Source: Mixophyes australis
Lineage: Eukaryota > Chordata > Amphibia > Anura > Limnodynastidae
Length of the DNA stretch: 64,000 nt
Assembly (NCBI GenBank): GCA_036250195.1
Contig: JAVHZZ010000066.1
Location: forward strand, 186,001 to 250,000
Reading direction: 5' to 3'
Shown here in pieces: positions 44,859 to 57,494 of the stretch. The notes under the pieces are model-generated. The model made no database searches. It was not told the origin of the DNA and saw only the letters and a list, made by a program, of their open reading frames with translations. Each line of letters opens with the position of its first letter. Positions within the stretch are counted from its first letter, which is position 1. Both the position numbers and the translations under genes were made by a program.

Positions 44859-45646
44859 TAGATGACTGGTTTTCATATCAATTTTTAGACATCATCTAAT
44901 CCATCCTCTTGAGGTGTGGGGTGCCTCTGATCCAATTACCTTCATGCCTATCAATGGTGAGTTTAGTTTGTTCTAGACAGTTTTACTCAACTTCATACTT
45001 TGGAAATCCAATTTAGCAACTGGTTGCAGAGGTAAATATATTGGACAGACTGTGGAAACCAAATTAGTATTAAAATTGCTCTCCCTGTTCCTACCTTGTA
45101 GTTACGCTACCAAAACGGACTTTCTAAAAAGTGTCCTACGAAGCCAAGTCCATGAATAAAGCCTGTGCACAAGCATTTATTCTTGTATTGTTGCCAAAAA
45201 CCAATTCCATATGCAATGGCAGCTAAATGTTTCCTGGGTATAGTGTCTCCCTAGAAAAAACAAGTTCACAGGAAGAAAAATAAACTGCTCTACACCATTT
45301 CAGCTATCCAAGTGTCCCTCCGCTTTTTTTTTTTTTTTAAGTGTGAAAATTTTTTGGACTCCATCATTGTCCCATTTCACCATGAATATGTGAACTAGAT
45401 TTATCATTTTGGAAACCTGCATTGTTTTGCTATGGGCAAGGTCGATTTTTACCTATGTAACCAGAGCACTGTTAGGGTAAAGAAAAGAAAGTATGTTGAT
45501 TTTGACATAAAGACTGGCAGCAGCATTCTGTTAAAATGAGCTGAGATTGTAATAGACTTTTTTCTTTAACTAAACAGAAAAGAAACAAAGTTTCTACCAC
45601 AAGTTTACCAATTTAGGATTGCCTTAGATATTGAAGAAAGAGCAAG

Positions 45647-45718
45647 TAGCAGAGGATGGTTTCGATCCATCGACCTCTGGGTTATGGGCCTAGCACGCTT
45701 CCGCTGCGCCACTCTGCT
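45647..45718 (-). tRNA. tRNA-iMet-CAT: Initiator tRNA-Met (CAT), variant G29A, unit 44
   Basis: Unit 44 (45252-46345, long). G29A removes one of the three hallmark G-C pairs; initiator function is likely reduced. Shared with unit 47. Confidence 0.88.
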
Positions 45719-45878
45719 AGTCATGCAATGTTTGTTGACTCCTGAAGGTTTGAGGCAACCCAGGAAAGAACCAATATTTTTTTTTGTTGGTTGGCAGATA
45801 AAGAACAGTAATGAAATGTCATGAAATTTGTCCGTAATAATGCATTTCAGCCCATGTCATGAACACACGCTGCAAGTT

Positions 45879-45904
45879 GTCTCTGTGGCGCAATTGGTTA
45901 GCAT

Positions 45905-45945
<41 letters not shown>

Positions 45946-45952
45946 AGGGACG
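45879..45952 (+). tRNA. tRNA-Asn-GTT: tRNA-Asn (GTT), variant G24A, unit 44
   Basis: G24A breaks C11-G24 in the D stem. Shared with units 47 and 49. Confidence 0.89.
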
Positions 45953-46741
45953 TAGATGACTGGTTTTCATATCAATTTTTAGACATCATCTAATCCATCC
46001 TCTTGAGGTGTGGGGTGCCTCTGATCCAATTACCTTCATGCCTATCAATGGTGAGTTTAGTTTGTTCTAGACAGTTTTACTCAACTTCATACTTTGGAAA
46101 TCCAATTTAGCAACTGGTTGCAGAGGTAAATATATTGGACAGACTGTGGAAACCAAATTAGTATTAAAATTGCTCTCCCTGTTCCTACCTTGTAGTTACG
46201 CTACCAAAACGGACTTTCTAAAAAGTGTCCTACGAAGCCAAGTCCATGAATAAAGCCTGTGCACAAGCATTTATTCTTGTATTGTTGCCAAAAACCAATT
46301 CCATATGCAATGGCAGCTAAATGTTTCCTGGGTATAGTGTCTCCCTAGAAAAAACAAGTTCACAGGAAGAAAAATAAACTGCTCTACACCATTTCAGCTA
46401 TCCAAGTGTCCCTCCGCTTTTTTTTTTTTTTTTAAGTGTGAAAATTTTTTGGACTCCATCATTGTCCCATTTCACCATGAATATGTGAACTAGATTTATC
46501 ATTTTGGAAACCTGCATTGTTTTGCTATGGGCAAGGTCGATTTTTACCTATGTAACCAGAGCACTGTTAGGGTAAAGAAAAGAAAGTATGTTGATTTTGA
46601 CATAAAGACTGGCAGCAGCATTCTGTTAAAATGAGCTGAGATTGTAATAGACTTTTTTCTTTAACTAAACAGAAAAGAAACAAAGTTTCTACCACAAGTT
46701 TACCAATTTAGGATTGCCTTAGATAATGAAGAAAGAGCAAG

Positions 46742-46813
46742 TAGCAGAGGATGGTTTCGATCCATCGACCTCTGGGTTATGGGCCCAGCACGCTTCCGCT
46801 GCGCCACTCTGCT
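46742..46813 (-). tRNA. tRNA-iMet-CAT: Initiator tRNA-Met (CAT), consensus, unit 45
   Basis: Unit 45 (46346-47440, long). The consensus gene distinguishes it from unit 42, its duplicate on the right side. Confidence 0.97.
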
Positions 46814-46973
46814 AGTCATGCAATGTTTGTTGACTCCTGAAGGTTTGAGGCAACCCAGGAAAGAACCAATATTTATTTTTGTTGGTTGGCAGATAAAGAA
46901 CAGTAATGAAATGTCATGAAATTTGTCCGTAATAATGCATTTCAGCCCATGTCATGAACGCACGCTGCAAGTT

Positions 46974-46999
46974 GTCTCTGTGGCGCAATTGGTTAGCGT

Positions 47000-47040
<41 letters not shown>

Positions 47041-47047
47041 AGGGACG
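46974..47047 (+). tRNA. tRNA-Asn-GTT: tRNA-Asn (GTT), consensus, unit 45
   Basis: Duplicate of the unit 42 copy with the same private flanks. Confidence 0.97.
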
Positions 47048-47834
47048 TAGATGATTAGTTTTCATATCAATTTTTAGACATCATCTAATCCATCCTCTTG
47101 AGGTGTGGGGTGCTTCTGATCCAATTACCTTCATGCCTATCAATGGTGAGTTTAGTTTGTTCTAGACAGTTTTACTCAACTTCATACTTTGGAAATCCAA
47201 TTTAGCAACTGGTTGCAGAGGTAAATATATTGGACAGACTGTGGAAACCAAATTAGTATTAAAATTGCTCTCCCTGTTCCTACCTTGTAGTTACGCTACC
47301 AAAACGGACTTTCTAAAAAGTGTCCTACGAAGCCAAGTCCATGAATAAAGCCTGTGCACAAGCATTTATTCTTGTATTGTTGCCAAAAACCAATTCCATA
47401 TGCAATGGCAGCTAAATGTTTCCTGAGTATAGTGTCTCCCTAGAAAAAACAAGTTCACAGGAAGAAAAATAAACTGCTCTACACCATTTCAGCTATCCAA
47501 GTGTCCCTCCGCTTTTTTTTTTTTTTAAGTGTGAAAATTTTTTGGACTCCATCATTGTCCCATTTCACCATGAATATGTGAACTAGATTTATCATTTTGG
47601 AAACCTGCATTGTTTTGCTATGGGCAAGGTCGATTTTTACCTATGTAACCAGAGCACTGTTAGGGTAAAGAAAAGAAAGTATGTTGATTTTGACATAAAG
47701 ACTGGCAGCAGCATTCTGTTAAAATGAGCTGAGATTGTAATAGACTTTTTTCTTTAACTAAACAGAAAAGAAACAAAGTTTCTACCACAAGTTTACCAAT
47801 TTAGGATTGCCTTAGATAATGAAGAAAGAGCAAG

Positions 47835-47906
47835 TAGCAGAGGATGGTTTCGATCCATCGACCTCTGGGTTATGGGCCCAGCACGCTTCCGCTGCGCCAC
47901 TCTGCT
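47835..47906 (-). tRNA. tRNA-iMet-CAT: Initiator tRNA-Met (CAT), consensus, unit 46
   Basis: Unit 46 (47441-48533, long). Duplicate of unit 43. Confidence 0.97.
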
Positions 47907-48066
47907 AGTCATGCAATGTTTGTTGACTCCTGAAGGTTTGAGGCAACCCAGGAAAGAACCAATATTTATTTTTGTTGGTTGGCAGATAAAGAACAGTAAT
48001 GAAATGTCATGAAATTTGTCCGTAATAATGCATTTCAGCCCATGTCATGAACACACGCTGCAAGTT

Positions 48067-48094
48067 GTCTCTGTGGCGCAATTGGTTAGCGTGC

Positions 48095-48133
<39 letters not shown>

Positions 48134-48140
48134 AGGGACG
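48067..48140 (+). tRNA. tRNA-Asn-GTT: tRNA-Asn (GTT), variant T27C, unit 46
   Basis: Duplicate of the unit 43 copy. Confidence 0.92.
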
Positions 48141-48928
48141 TAGATGACTGGTTTTCATATCAATTTTTAGACATCATCTAATCCATCCTCTTGAGGTGTG
48201 GGGTGCCTCTGATCCAATTACCTTCATGCCTATCAATGGTGAGTTTAGTTTGTTCTAGACAGTTTTACTCAACTTCATACTTTGGAAATCCAATTTAGCA
48301 ACTGGTTGCAGAGGTAAATATATTGGACAGACTGTGGAAACCAAATTAGTATTAAAATTGCTCTCCCTGTTCCTACCTTGTAGTTACGCTACCAAAACGG
48401 ACTTTCTAAAAAGTGTCCTACGAAGCCAAGTCCATGAATAAAGCCTGTGCACAAGCATTTATTCTTGTATTGTTGCCAAAAACCAATTCCATATGCAATG
48501 GCAGCTAAATGTTTCCTGGGTATAGTGTCTCCCTAGAAAAAACAAGTTCACAGGAAGAAAAATAAACTGCTCTACACCATTTCAGCTATCCAAGTGTCCC
48601 TCCGCTTTTTTTTTTTTTTTAAGTGTGAAAATTTTTTGGACTCCATCATTGTCCCATTTCACCATGAATATGTGAACTAGATTTATCATTTTGGAAACCT
48701 GCATTGTTTTGCTATGGGCAAGGTCGATTTTTACCTATGTAACCAGAGCACTGTTAGGGTAAAGAAAAGAAAGTATGTTGATTTTGACATAAAGACTGGC
48801 AGCAGCATTCTGTTAAAATGAGCTGAGATTGTAATAGACTTTTTTCTTTAACTAAACAGAAAAGAAACAAAGTTTCTACCACAAGTTTACCAATTTAGGA
48901 TTGCCTTAGATATTGAAGAAAGAGCAAG

Positions 48929-49000
48929 TAGCAGAGGATGGTTTCGATCCATCGACCTCTGGGTTATGGGCCTAGCACGCTTCCGCTGCGCCACTCTGCT
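48929..49000 (-). tRNA. tRNA-iMet-CAT: Initiator tRNA-Met (CAT), variant G29A, unit 47
   Basis: Unit 47 (48534-49627, long). Duplicate of unit 44. Confidence 0.88.
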
Positions 49001-49160
49001 AGTCATGCAATGTTTGTTGACTCCTGAAGGTTTGAGGCAACCCAGGAAAGAACCAATATTTTTTTTTGTTGGTTGGCAGATAAAGAACAGTAATGAAATG
49101 TCATGAAATTTGTCCGTAATAATGCATTTCAGCCCATGTCATGAACACACGCTGCAAGTT

Positions 49161-49186
49161 GTCTCTGTGGCGCAATTGGTTAGCAT

Positions 49187-49227
<41 letters not shown>

Positions 49228-49234
49228 AGGGACG
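49161..49234 (+). tRNA. tRNA-Asn-GTT: tRNA-Asn (GTT), variant G24A, unit 47
   Basis: Duplicate of the unit 44 copy. Confidence 0.89.
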
Positions 49235-50022
49235 TAGATGACTGGTTTTCATATCAATTTTTAGACATCATCTAATCCATCCTCTTGAGGTGTGGGGTGC
49301 CTCTGATCCAATTACCTTCATGCCTATCAATGGTGAGTTTAGTTTGTTCTAGACAGTTTTACTCAACTTCATACTTTGGAAATCCAATTTAGCAACTGGT
49401 TGCAGAGGTAAATATATTGGACAGACTGTGGAAACCAAATTAGTATTAAAATTGCTCTCCCTGTTCCTACCTTGTAGTTACGCTACCAAAACGGACTTTC
49501 TAAAAAGTGTCCTACGAAGCCAAGTCCATGAATAAAGCCTGTGCACAAGCATTTATTCTTGTATTGTTGCCAAAAACCAATTCCATATGCAATGGCAGCT
49601 AAATGTTTCCTGGGTATAGTGTCTCCCTAGAAAAAACAAGTTCACAGGAAGAAAAATAAACTGCTCTACACCATTTCAGCTATCCAAGTGTCCCTCCGCT
49701 TTTTTTTTTTTTTTAAGTGTGAAAATTTTTTGGACTCCATCATTGTCCCATTTCACCATGAATATGTGAACTAGATTTATCATTTTGGAAACCTGCATTG
49801 TTTTGCTATGGGCAAGGTCGATTTTTACCTATGTAACCAGAGCACTGTTAGGGTAAAGAAAAGAAAGTATGTTGATTTTGACATAAAGACTGGCAGCAGC
49901 ATTCTGTTAAAATGAGCTGAGATTGTAATAGACTTTTTTCTTTAACTAAACAGAAAAGAAACAAAGTTTCTACCACAAGTTTACCAATTTAGGATTGCCT
50001 TAGATAATGAAGAAAGAGCAAG

Positions 50023-50094
50023 TAGCAGAGGATGGTTTCGATCCATCGACCTCTGGGTTATGGGCCCAGCACGCTTCCGCTGCGCCACTCTGCT
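50023..50094 (-). tRNA. tRNA-iMet-CAT: Initiator tRNA-Met (CAT), consensus, unit 48
   Basis: Unit 48 (49628-50721, long). Matches the reference. Confidence 0.97.
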
Positions 50095-50254
50095 AGTCAT
50101 GCAATGTTTGTTGACTCCTGAAGGTTTGAGGCAACCCAGGAAAGAACCAATATTTATTTTTGTTGGTTGGCAGATAAAGAACAGTAATGAAATGTCATGA
50201 AATTTGTCCGTAATAATGCATTTCAGCCCATGTCATGAACACACGCTGCAAGTT

Positions 50255-50280
50255 GTCTCTGTGGCGCAATTGGTTAGCGT

Positions 50281-50321
<41 letters not shown>

Positions 50322-50328
50322 AGGGACG
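50255..50328 (+). tRNA. tRNA-Asn-GTT: tRNA-Asn (GTT), consensus, unit 48
   Basis: Matches the reference copy. Confidence 0.97.
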
Positions 50329-51117
50329 TAGATGACTGGTTTTCATATCAATTTTTAGACATCATCTAATCCATCCTCTTGAGGTGTGGGGTGCCTCTGA
50401 TCCAATTACCTTCATGCCTATCAATGGTGAGTTTAGTTTGTTCTAGACAGTTTTACTCAACTTCATACTTTGGAAATCCAATTTAGCAACTGGTTGCAGA
50501 GGTAAATATATTGGACAGACTGTGGAAACCAAATTAGTATTAAAATTGCTCTCCCTGTTCCTACCTTGTAGTTACGCTACCAAAACGGACTTTCTAAAAA
50601 GTGTCCTACGAAGCCAAGTCCATGAATAAAGCCTGTGCACAAGCATTTATTCTTGTATTGTTGCCAAAAACCAATTCCATATGCAATGGCAGCTAAATGT
50701 TTCCTGGGTATAGTGTCTCCCTAGAAAAAACAAGTTCACAGGAAGAAAAATAAACTGCTCTACACCATTTCAGCTATCCAAGTGTCCCTCCGCTTTTTTT
50801 TTTTTTTTTAAGTGTGAAAATTTTTTGGACTCCATCATTGTCCCATTTCACCATGAATATGTGAACTAGATTTATCATTTTGGAAACCTGCATTGTTTTG
50901 CTATGGGCAAGGTCGATTTTTACCTATGTAACCAGAGCACTGTTAGGGTAAAGAAAAGAAAGTATGTTGATTTTGACATAAAGACTGGCAGCAGCATTCT
51001 GTTAAAATGAGCTGAGATTGTAAAAGACTTTTTTCTTTAACTAAACAGAAAAGAAACAAAGTTTCTACCACAAGTTTACCAATTTAGGATTGCCTTAGAT
51101 ATTGAAGAAAGAGCAAG

Positions 51118-51189
51118 TAGCAGAGGATGGTTTCGATCCATCGACCTCTGGGTTATGGGCCCAGCACGCTTCCGCTGCGCCACTCTGCT
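51118..51189 (-). tRNA. tRNA-iMet-CAT: Initiator tRNA-Met (CAT), consensus, unit 49
   Basis: Unit 49 (50722-51816, long). Gene consensus, though the 3' flank ATTGAAGAAAG is shared with units 44 and 47. Confidence 0.97.
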
Positions 51190-51349
51190 AGTCATGCAAT
51201 GTTTGTTGACTCCTGAAGGTTTGAGGCAACCCAGGAAAGAACCAATATTTATTTTTGTTGGTTGGCAGATAAAGAACAGTAATGAAATGTCATGAAATTT
51301 GTCCGTAATAATGCATTTCAGCCCATGTCATGAACACACGCTGCAAGTT

Positions 51350-51375
51350 GTCTCTGTGGCGCAATTGGTTAGCAT

Positions 51376-51416
<41 letters not shown>

Positions 51417-51423
51417 AGGGACG
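51350..51423 (+). tRNA. tRNA-Asn-GTT: tRNA-Asn (GTT), variant G24A, unit 49
   Basis: G24A as in units 44 and 47. The downstream flank has TGTGCGGTGCC, private to this unit. Confidence 0.89.
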
Positions 51424-52215
51424 TAGATGACTGGTTTTCATATCAATTTTTAGACATCATCTAATCCATCTTCTTGAGGTGTGCGGTGCCTCTGATCCAA
51501 TTACCTTCATGCCTATCAATGGTGAGTTTAGTTTGTTCTAGACAGTTTTACTCAACTTCATACTTTGGAAATCCAATTTAGCAACTGGTTGCAGAGGTAA
51601 ATATATTGGACAGACTGTGGAAACCAAATTAGTATTAAAATTGCTCTCCCTGTTCCTACCTTGTAGTTACGCTACCAAAACGGACTTTCTAAAAAGTGTC
51701 CTACGAAGCCAAGTCCATGAATAAAGCCTGTGCACAAGCATTTATTCTTGTATTGTTGCCAAAAACCAATTCCATATGCAATGGCAGCTAAATGTTTCCT
51801 GGGTATAGTGTCTCCCTAGAAAAAACAAGTTCACAGGAAGAAAAATAAACTGCTCTACACCATTTCAGCTATCCAAGTGTTCCTCCGCTTTTTTTTTTTT
51901 TTTTTTTAAGTGTGAAATTTTTTTGGACTCCATCATTGTCCCATTTCACCATGAATATGTGAACTAGATTTATCATTTTGGAAACCTGCATTGTTTTTCT
52001 ATGGGCAAGGTCGATTTTTACCTATGTAACCAGAGCACTGTTAGGGTAAAGAAAAGAAAGTATGTTGATTTTGACATAAAGACTGGCAGCAGCATTCTGT
52101 TAACATGAGCTGAGATTATAATAGACTTTTTTCTTTAACTAAACAGAAAAGAAACAAAGTTTCTACCACAAGTTTACCAATTTAGGATTGCCTTAGATAA
52201 TGAAGAAAGAGCAAG

Positions 52216-52287
52216 TAGCAGAGGATGGTTTCGATCCATCGACCTCTGGGTTATGGGCCCAGCACGCTTCCGCTGCGCCACTCTGCT
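52216..52287 (-). tRNA. tRNA-iMet-CAT: Initiator tRNA-Met (CAT), consensus, unit 50
   Basis: Unit 50 (51817-52914, long). Matches the reference; it ends the run of TTAAAATGAG-type units 41-49. Confidence 0.97.
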
Positions 52288-52447
52288 AGTCATGCAATGT
52301 TTGTTGACTCCTGAAGGTTTGAGGCAACCCAGGAAAGAACCAATATTTATTTTTGTTGGTTGGCAGATAAAGAACAGTAATGAAATGTCATGAAATTTGT
52401 CCGTAATAATGCATTTCAGCCCATGTCATGAAAACACGCTGCAAGTT

Positions 52448-52473
52448 GTCTCTGTGGCGCAATTGGTTAGCGT

Positions 52474-52514
<41 letters not shown>

Positions 52515-52521
52515 AGGGACG
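52448..52521 (+). tRNA. tRNA-Asn-GTT: tRNA-Asn (GTT), consensus, unit 50
   Basis: Gene consensus; the downstream flank reads GACGTAAATGACTGG. Confidence 0.97.
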
Positions 52522-53315
52522 TAAATGACTGGTTTTCATATCAATTTTTAGACATCATCTAATCCATCCTCTTGAGGTGTGGGGTGCCTCTGATCCAATT
52601 ACCTTCATGCCTATCAATGGTGAGTTTAGTTTGTTCTAGACAGTTTTACTCAACTTCATACTTTGGAAATCCAATTTAGCAACTGGTTGCAGAGGTAAAT
52701 ATATTGGACAGACTGTGGAAACCAAATTAGTATTAAAATTGCTCTCCCTGTTCCTACCTTGTAGTTACGCTACCAAAACGGACTTTCTAAAAAGTGTCCT
52801 ACGAAGCCAAGTCCATGAATAAAGCCTGTGCACAAGCATTTATTCTTGTATTGTTGCCAAAAACCAATTCCATATGCAATGGCAGCTAAATGTTTCCTGA
52901 GTATAGTGTCTCCCTAGAAAAAACAAGTTCACAGGAAGAAAAATAAACTGCTCTACACCATTTCAGCTATCCAAGTGTCCCTCCGCTTTTTTTTTTTTTT
53001 TTTTTTTAAGTGTGAAAATTTTTTGGACTCCATCATTGTCCCATTTCACCATGAATATGTGAACTAGATTTATCATTTTGGAAACCTGCATTGTTTTGCT
53101 ATGGGCAAGGTCGATTTTTACCTATGTAACCAGAGCACTGTTAGGGTAAAGAAAAGAAAGTATGTTGATTTTGACATAAAGACTGGCAGCAGCATTCTGT
53201 TAAAATGAGCTGAGATTGTAATAGACTTTTTTCTTTAACTAAACAGAAAAGAAACAAAGTTTCTACCACAAGTTTACCAATTTAGGATTGCCTTAGATAA
53301 TGAAGAAAGAGCAAG

Positions 53316-53387
53316 TAGCAGAGGATGATTTCGATCCATCGACCTCTGGGTTATGGGCCCAGCATGCTTCCGCTGCGCCACTCTGCT
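53316..53387 (-). tRNA. tRNA-iMet-CAT: Initiator tRNA-Met (CAT), variant G24A, C61T, unit 51
   Basis: Unit 51 (52915-53801, short). C61T changes a conserved B-box C (G53-U61 wobble); G24A breaks C11-G24. Probably impaired. Confidence 0.82.
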
Positions 53388-54203
53388 AGTCATGCAATGT
53401 TTGTTGACTAGATGACTGGTTTTCATATCAATTTTTAGACATCATCTAATCCATCCTTTTGAGGTGTGGAGTGCCTCTGATCCAATTACCTTCATGCCTA
53501 TCAATGGTGAGTTTAGTTTGTTCTAGACAGTTTTACTCAACTTCATACTTTGGAAATCCAATTTAGCAACTGGTTGCAGAGGTAAATATATTGGACAGAC
53601 TGTGGAAACCAAATTAGTATTAAAATTGCTCTCCCTGTTCCTACCTTGTAGTTACGCTACCAAAACGGACTTTCTAAAAAGTGTCCTACGAAGCCAAGTC
53701 CATGAATAAAGCCTGTGCACAAGCATTTATTCTTGTATTGTTGCCAAAAACAAATTCCATATGCAATGGTAGCTAAATGTTTCCTGAGTATAGTGTCTCC
53801 CTAGAAAAAACAAGTTCACAGGAAGAAAAATAAACTGCTCTACACCATTTCAGCTATCCAAGTGTCCCTCCGCTTTTTTTTTTTATTTTTTTTTTAAGTG
53901 TGAAAATTTTTTGGACTCCATCATTGTCCCATTTCACCATGAATATGTGAACTAGATTTATCATTTTGGAAACCTGCATTGTTTTGCTATGGGCAAGGTC
54001 GATTTTTACCTATGTAACCAGAGCACTGTTAGGGTAAAGAAAAGAAAGTATGTTGATTTTGACATAAAGACTGGCAGCAGCATTCTGTTAAAATGAGCTG
54101 AGATTGTAATAGACTTTTTTCTTTAACTAAACAGAAAAGAAACAAAGTTTCTACCACAAGTTTATTAATTTAGGATTGCCTTAGATAATGAAGAAAGAGC
54201 AAG

Positions 54204-54275
54204 TAGCAGAGGATGATTTCGATCCATCGACCTCTGGGTTATGGGCCCAGCACGCTTCCGCTGCGCCACTCTGCT
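54204..54275 (-). tRNA. tRNA-iMet-CAT: Initiator tRNA-Met (CAT), variant C61T, unit 52
   Basis: Unit 52 (53802-54902, long). It shares the B-box C61T with its short neighbour, unit 51. Confidence 0.86.
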
Positions 54276-54435
54276 AGTCATGCAATGTTTGTTGACTCCT
54301 GAAGGTTTGAGGCAACCCAGGAAAGAACCAATATTTATTTTTGTTGGTTGGCAGATAAAGAACAGTAATGAAATGTCATGAAATTTGTCCGTAATAATGC
54401 ATTTCAGCCCATGTCATGAACACACGCTGCAAGTT

Positions 54436-54461
54436 GTCTCTGTGGCGCAATTGGTTAGCGT

Positions 54462-54502
<41 letters not shown>

Positions 54503-54509
54503 AGGGACG
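54436..54509 (+). tRNA. tRNA-Asn-GTT: tRNA-Asn (GTT), consensus, unit 52
   Basis: Matches the reference copy. Confidence 0.97.
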
Positions 54510-55300
54510 TAGATGACTGGTTTTCATATCAATTTTTAGACATCATCTAATCCATCCTCTTGAGGTGTGGGGTGCCTCTGATCCAATTACCTTCATGCCT
54601 ATCAATGGTGAGTTTAGTTTGTTCTAGACAGTTTTACTCAACTTCATACTTTGGAAATCCAATTTAGCAACTGGTTGCAGAGGTAAATATATTGGACAGA
54701 CTGTGGAAACCAAATTAGTATTAAAATTGCTCTCCCTGTTCCTACCTTGTAGTTACGCTACCAAAACGGACTTTCTAAAAAGTGTCCTACGAAGCCAAGT
54801 CCATGAATAAAGCCTGTGCACAAGCATTTATTCTTGTATTGTTGCCAAAAACCAATTCCATATGCAATGGCAGCTAAATGTTTCCTGAATATAGTGTCTC
54901 CCTAGAAAAAACAAGTTCACAGGAAAAAAAATAAACTGCTCTACACCATTTCAGCTATCCAAGTGTCCCTCCGCTTTTTTTTTTTTTTTTTTAAGTGTGA
55001 AAATTTTTTGGACTCCATCATTGTCCCATTTCACCATGAATATGTGAACTAGATTTATCATTTTGGAAACCTGCATTGTTTTGCTATGGGCAAGGTCGAT
55101 TTTTACCTATGTAACCAGAGCACTGTTAGGGTAAAGAAAAGAAAGTATGTTGATTTTGACATAAAGACTGGCAGCAGCATTCTGTTAAAATGAGCTGAGA
55201 TTGTAATAGACTTTTTTCTTTAACTAAACAGAAAAGAAACAAAGTTTCTACCACAAGTTTACCAATTTAGGATTGCCTTAGATAATGAAGAAAGAGCAAG

Positions 55301-55372
55301 TAGCAGAGGATGGTTTCGATCCATCGACCTCTGGGTTATGGGCCCAGCACGCTTCCGCTGCGCCACTCTGCT
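55301..55372 (-). tRNA. tRNA-iMet-CAT: Initiator tRNA-Met (CAT), consensus, unit 53
   Basis: Unit 53 (54903-55999, long). Matches the reference. Confidence 0.97.
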
Positions 55373-55532
55373 AGTCATGCAATGTTTGTTGACTCCTGAA
55401 GGTTTGAGGCAACCCAGGAAAGAACCAATATTTATTTTTGTTGGTTGGCAGATAAAGAACAGTAATGAAATGTCATGAAATTTGTCCGTAATAATGCATT
55501 TCAGCCCATGTCATGAACACACGCTGCAAGTT

Positions 55533-55558
55533 GTCTCTGTGGCGCAATTGGTTAGCGT

Positions 55559-55599
<41 letters not shown>

Positions 55600-55606
55600 A
55601 GGGACG
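55533..55606 (+). tRNA. tRNA-Asn-GTT: tRNA-Asn (GTT), consensus, unit 53
   Basis: Matches the reference copy. Confidence 0.97.
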
Positions 55607-56396
55607 TAGATGACTGGTTTTCATATCAATTTTTAGACATCATCTAATCCATCCTCTTGAGGTGTGGGGTGCCTCTGATCCAATTACCTTCATGCCTATC
55701 AATGGTGAGTTTAGTTTGTTCTAGACAGTTTTACTCAACTTCATACTTTGGAAATCCAATTTAGCAACTGGTTGCAGAGGTAAATATATTGGACAGACTG
55801 TGGAAACCAAATTAGTATTAAAATTGCTCTCCCTGTTCCTACCTTGTAGTTACGCTACCAAAACGGACTTTCTAAAAAGTGTCCTACGAAGCCAAGTCCA
55901 TGAATAAAGCCTGTGCACAAGCATTTATTCTTGTATTGTTGCCAAAAACCAATTCCATATGCAATGGCAGCTAAATCTTTCCTGAGTATAGTGTCTCCCT
56001 AGAAAAAACAAGTTCACAGGAAGAAAAATAAACTGCTCTACACCATTTCAGCTATCCAAGTGTCCCTCCGCTTTTTTTTTTTTTTTTTAAGTGTGAAAAT
56101 TTTTTGGACTCCATCATTGTCCCATTTCACCATGAATATGTGAACTAGATTTATCATTTTGGAAACCTGCATTGTTTTGCTATGGGCAAGGTCGATTTTT
56201 ACCTATGTAACCAGAGCACTGTTAGGGTAAAGAAAAGAAAGTATGTTGATTTTGACATAAAGACTGGCAGCAGCATTCTGTTAAAATGAGCTGAGATTGT
56301 AATAGACTTTTTTCTTTAACTAAACAGAAAAGAAACAAAGTTTCTACCACAAGTTTACCAATTTAGGATTGCCTTAGATAATGAAGAAAGAGCAAG

Positions 56397-56468
56397 TAGC
56401 AGAGGATGGTTTCGATCCATCGACCTCTGGGTTATGGGCCCAGCACGCTTCCGCTGTGCCACTCTGCT
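56397..56468 (-). tRNA. tRNA-iMet-CAT: Initiator tRNA-Met (CAT), variant G12A, unit 54
   Basis: Unit 54 (56000-57095, long). G12A breaks G12-C23 in the D stem. Confidence 0.89.
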
Positions 56469-56628
56469 AGTCATGCAATGTTTGTTGACTCCTGAAGGTT
56501 TGAGGCAACCCAGGAAAGAACCAATATTTATTTTTGTTGGTTGGCAGATAAAGAACAGTAATGAAATGTCATGAAATTTGTCCGTAATAATGCATTTCAG
56601 CCCATGTCATGAACACACACTGCAAGTT

Positions 56629-56654
56629 GTCTCTGTGGCGCAATTGGTTAGCGT

Positions 56655-56695
<41 letters not shown>

Positions 56696-56702
56696 AGGGA
56701 CG
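56629..56702 (+). tRNA. tRNA-Asn-GTT: tRNA-Asn (GTT), consensus, unit 54
   Basis: Matches the reference copy. Confidence 0.97.
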
Positions 56703-57494
56703 TAGATGACTGGTTTTCATATCAATTTTTAGACATCATCTAATCCATCCTCTTGAGGTGTGGGGTGCCTCTGATCCAATTACCTTCATGCCTATCAATG
56801 GTGAGTTTAGTTTGTTCTAGACAGTTTTACTCAACTTCATACTTTGGAAATCCAATTTAGCAACTGGTTGCAGAGGTAAATATATTGGACAGACTGTGGA
56901 AACCAAATTAGTATTAAAATTGCTCTCCCTGTTCCTACCTTGTAGTTACGCTACCAAAACGGACTTTCTAAAAAGTGTCCTACGAAGCCAAGTCCATGAA
57001 TAAAGCCTGTGCACAAGCATTTATTCTTGTATTGTTGCCAAAAACCAATTCCATATGCAATGGCAGCTAAATGTTTCCTGAGTATAGTGTCTCCCTAGAA
57101 AAAACAAGTTCACAGGAAGAAAAATAAACTGCTCTACACCATTTCAGCTATCCAAGTGTCCCTCCGCTTTTTTTTTTTTTTTTTTTAAGTGTGAAAATTT
57201 TTTGGACTCCATCATTGTCCCATTTCACCATGAATATGTGAACTAGATTTATCATTTTGGAAACCTGCATTGTTTTGCTATGGGCAAGGTCGATTTTTAC
57301 CTATGTAACCAGAGCACTGTTAGGGTAAAGAAAAGAAAGTATGTTGATTTTGACATAAAGACTGGCAGCAGCATTCTGTTAAAATGAGCTGAGATTGTAA
57401 TAGACTTTTTTCTTTAACTAAACAGAAAAGAAACAAAGTTTCTACCACAAGTTTACCAATTTAGGATTGCCTTAGATAATGAAGAAAGAGCAAG

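Larger units (their letters stand above)
43511..46420. repeat. Second higher-order duplicated block, left copy
   Basis: Units 42 (right part), 43 and 44 recur as units 45, 46 and 47 at an offset of 3,282 bp, with the same T-run lengths and private variants: GAACGCAC and GATTAGTT (42/45), Asn T27C (43/46), Met G29A, Asn G24A and ATTGAAGAAAG (44/47). The match begins after the C23T difference at 43510. It ends in the T run of unit 45 (16 T) against unit 48 (15 T). Confidence 0.8.
46793..49702. repeat. Second higher-order duplicated block, right copy
   Basis: This is the partner of 43511 to about 46420. Unit 49 further right again shares ATTGAAGAAAG and Asn G24A with units 44 and 47 but not Met G29A, so it is a related but recombined fourth copy. 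Confidence 0.8.
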
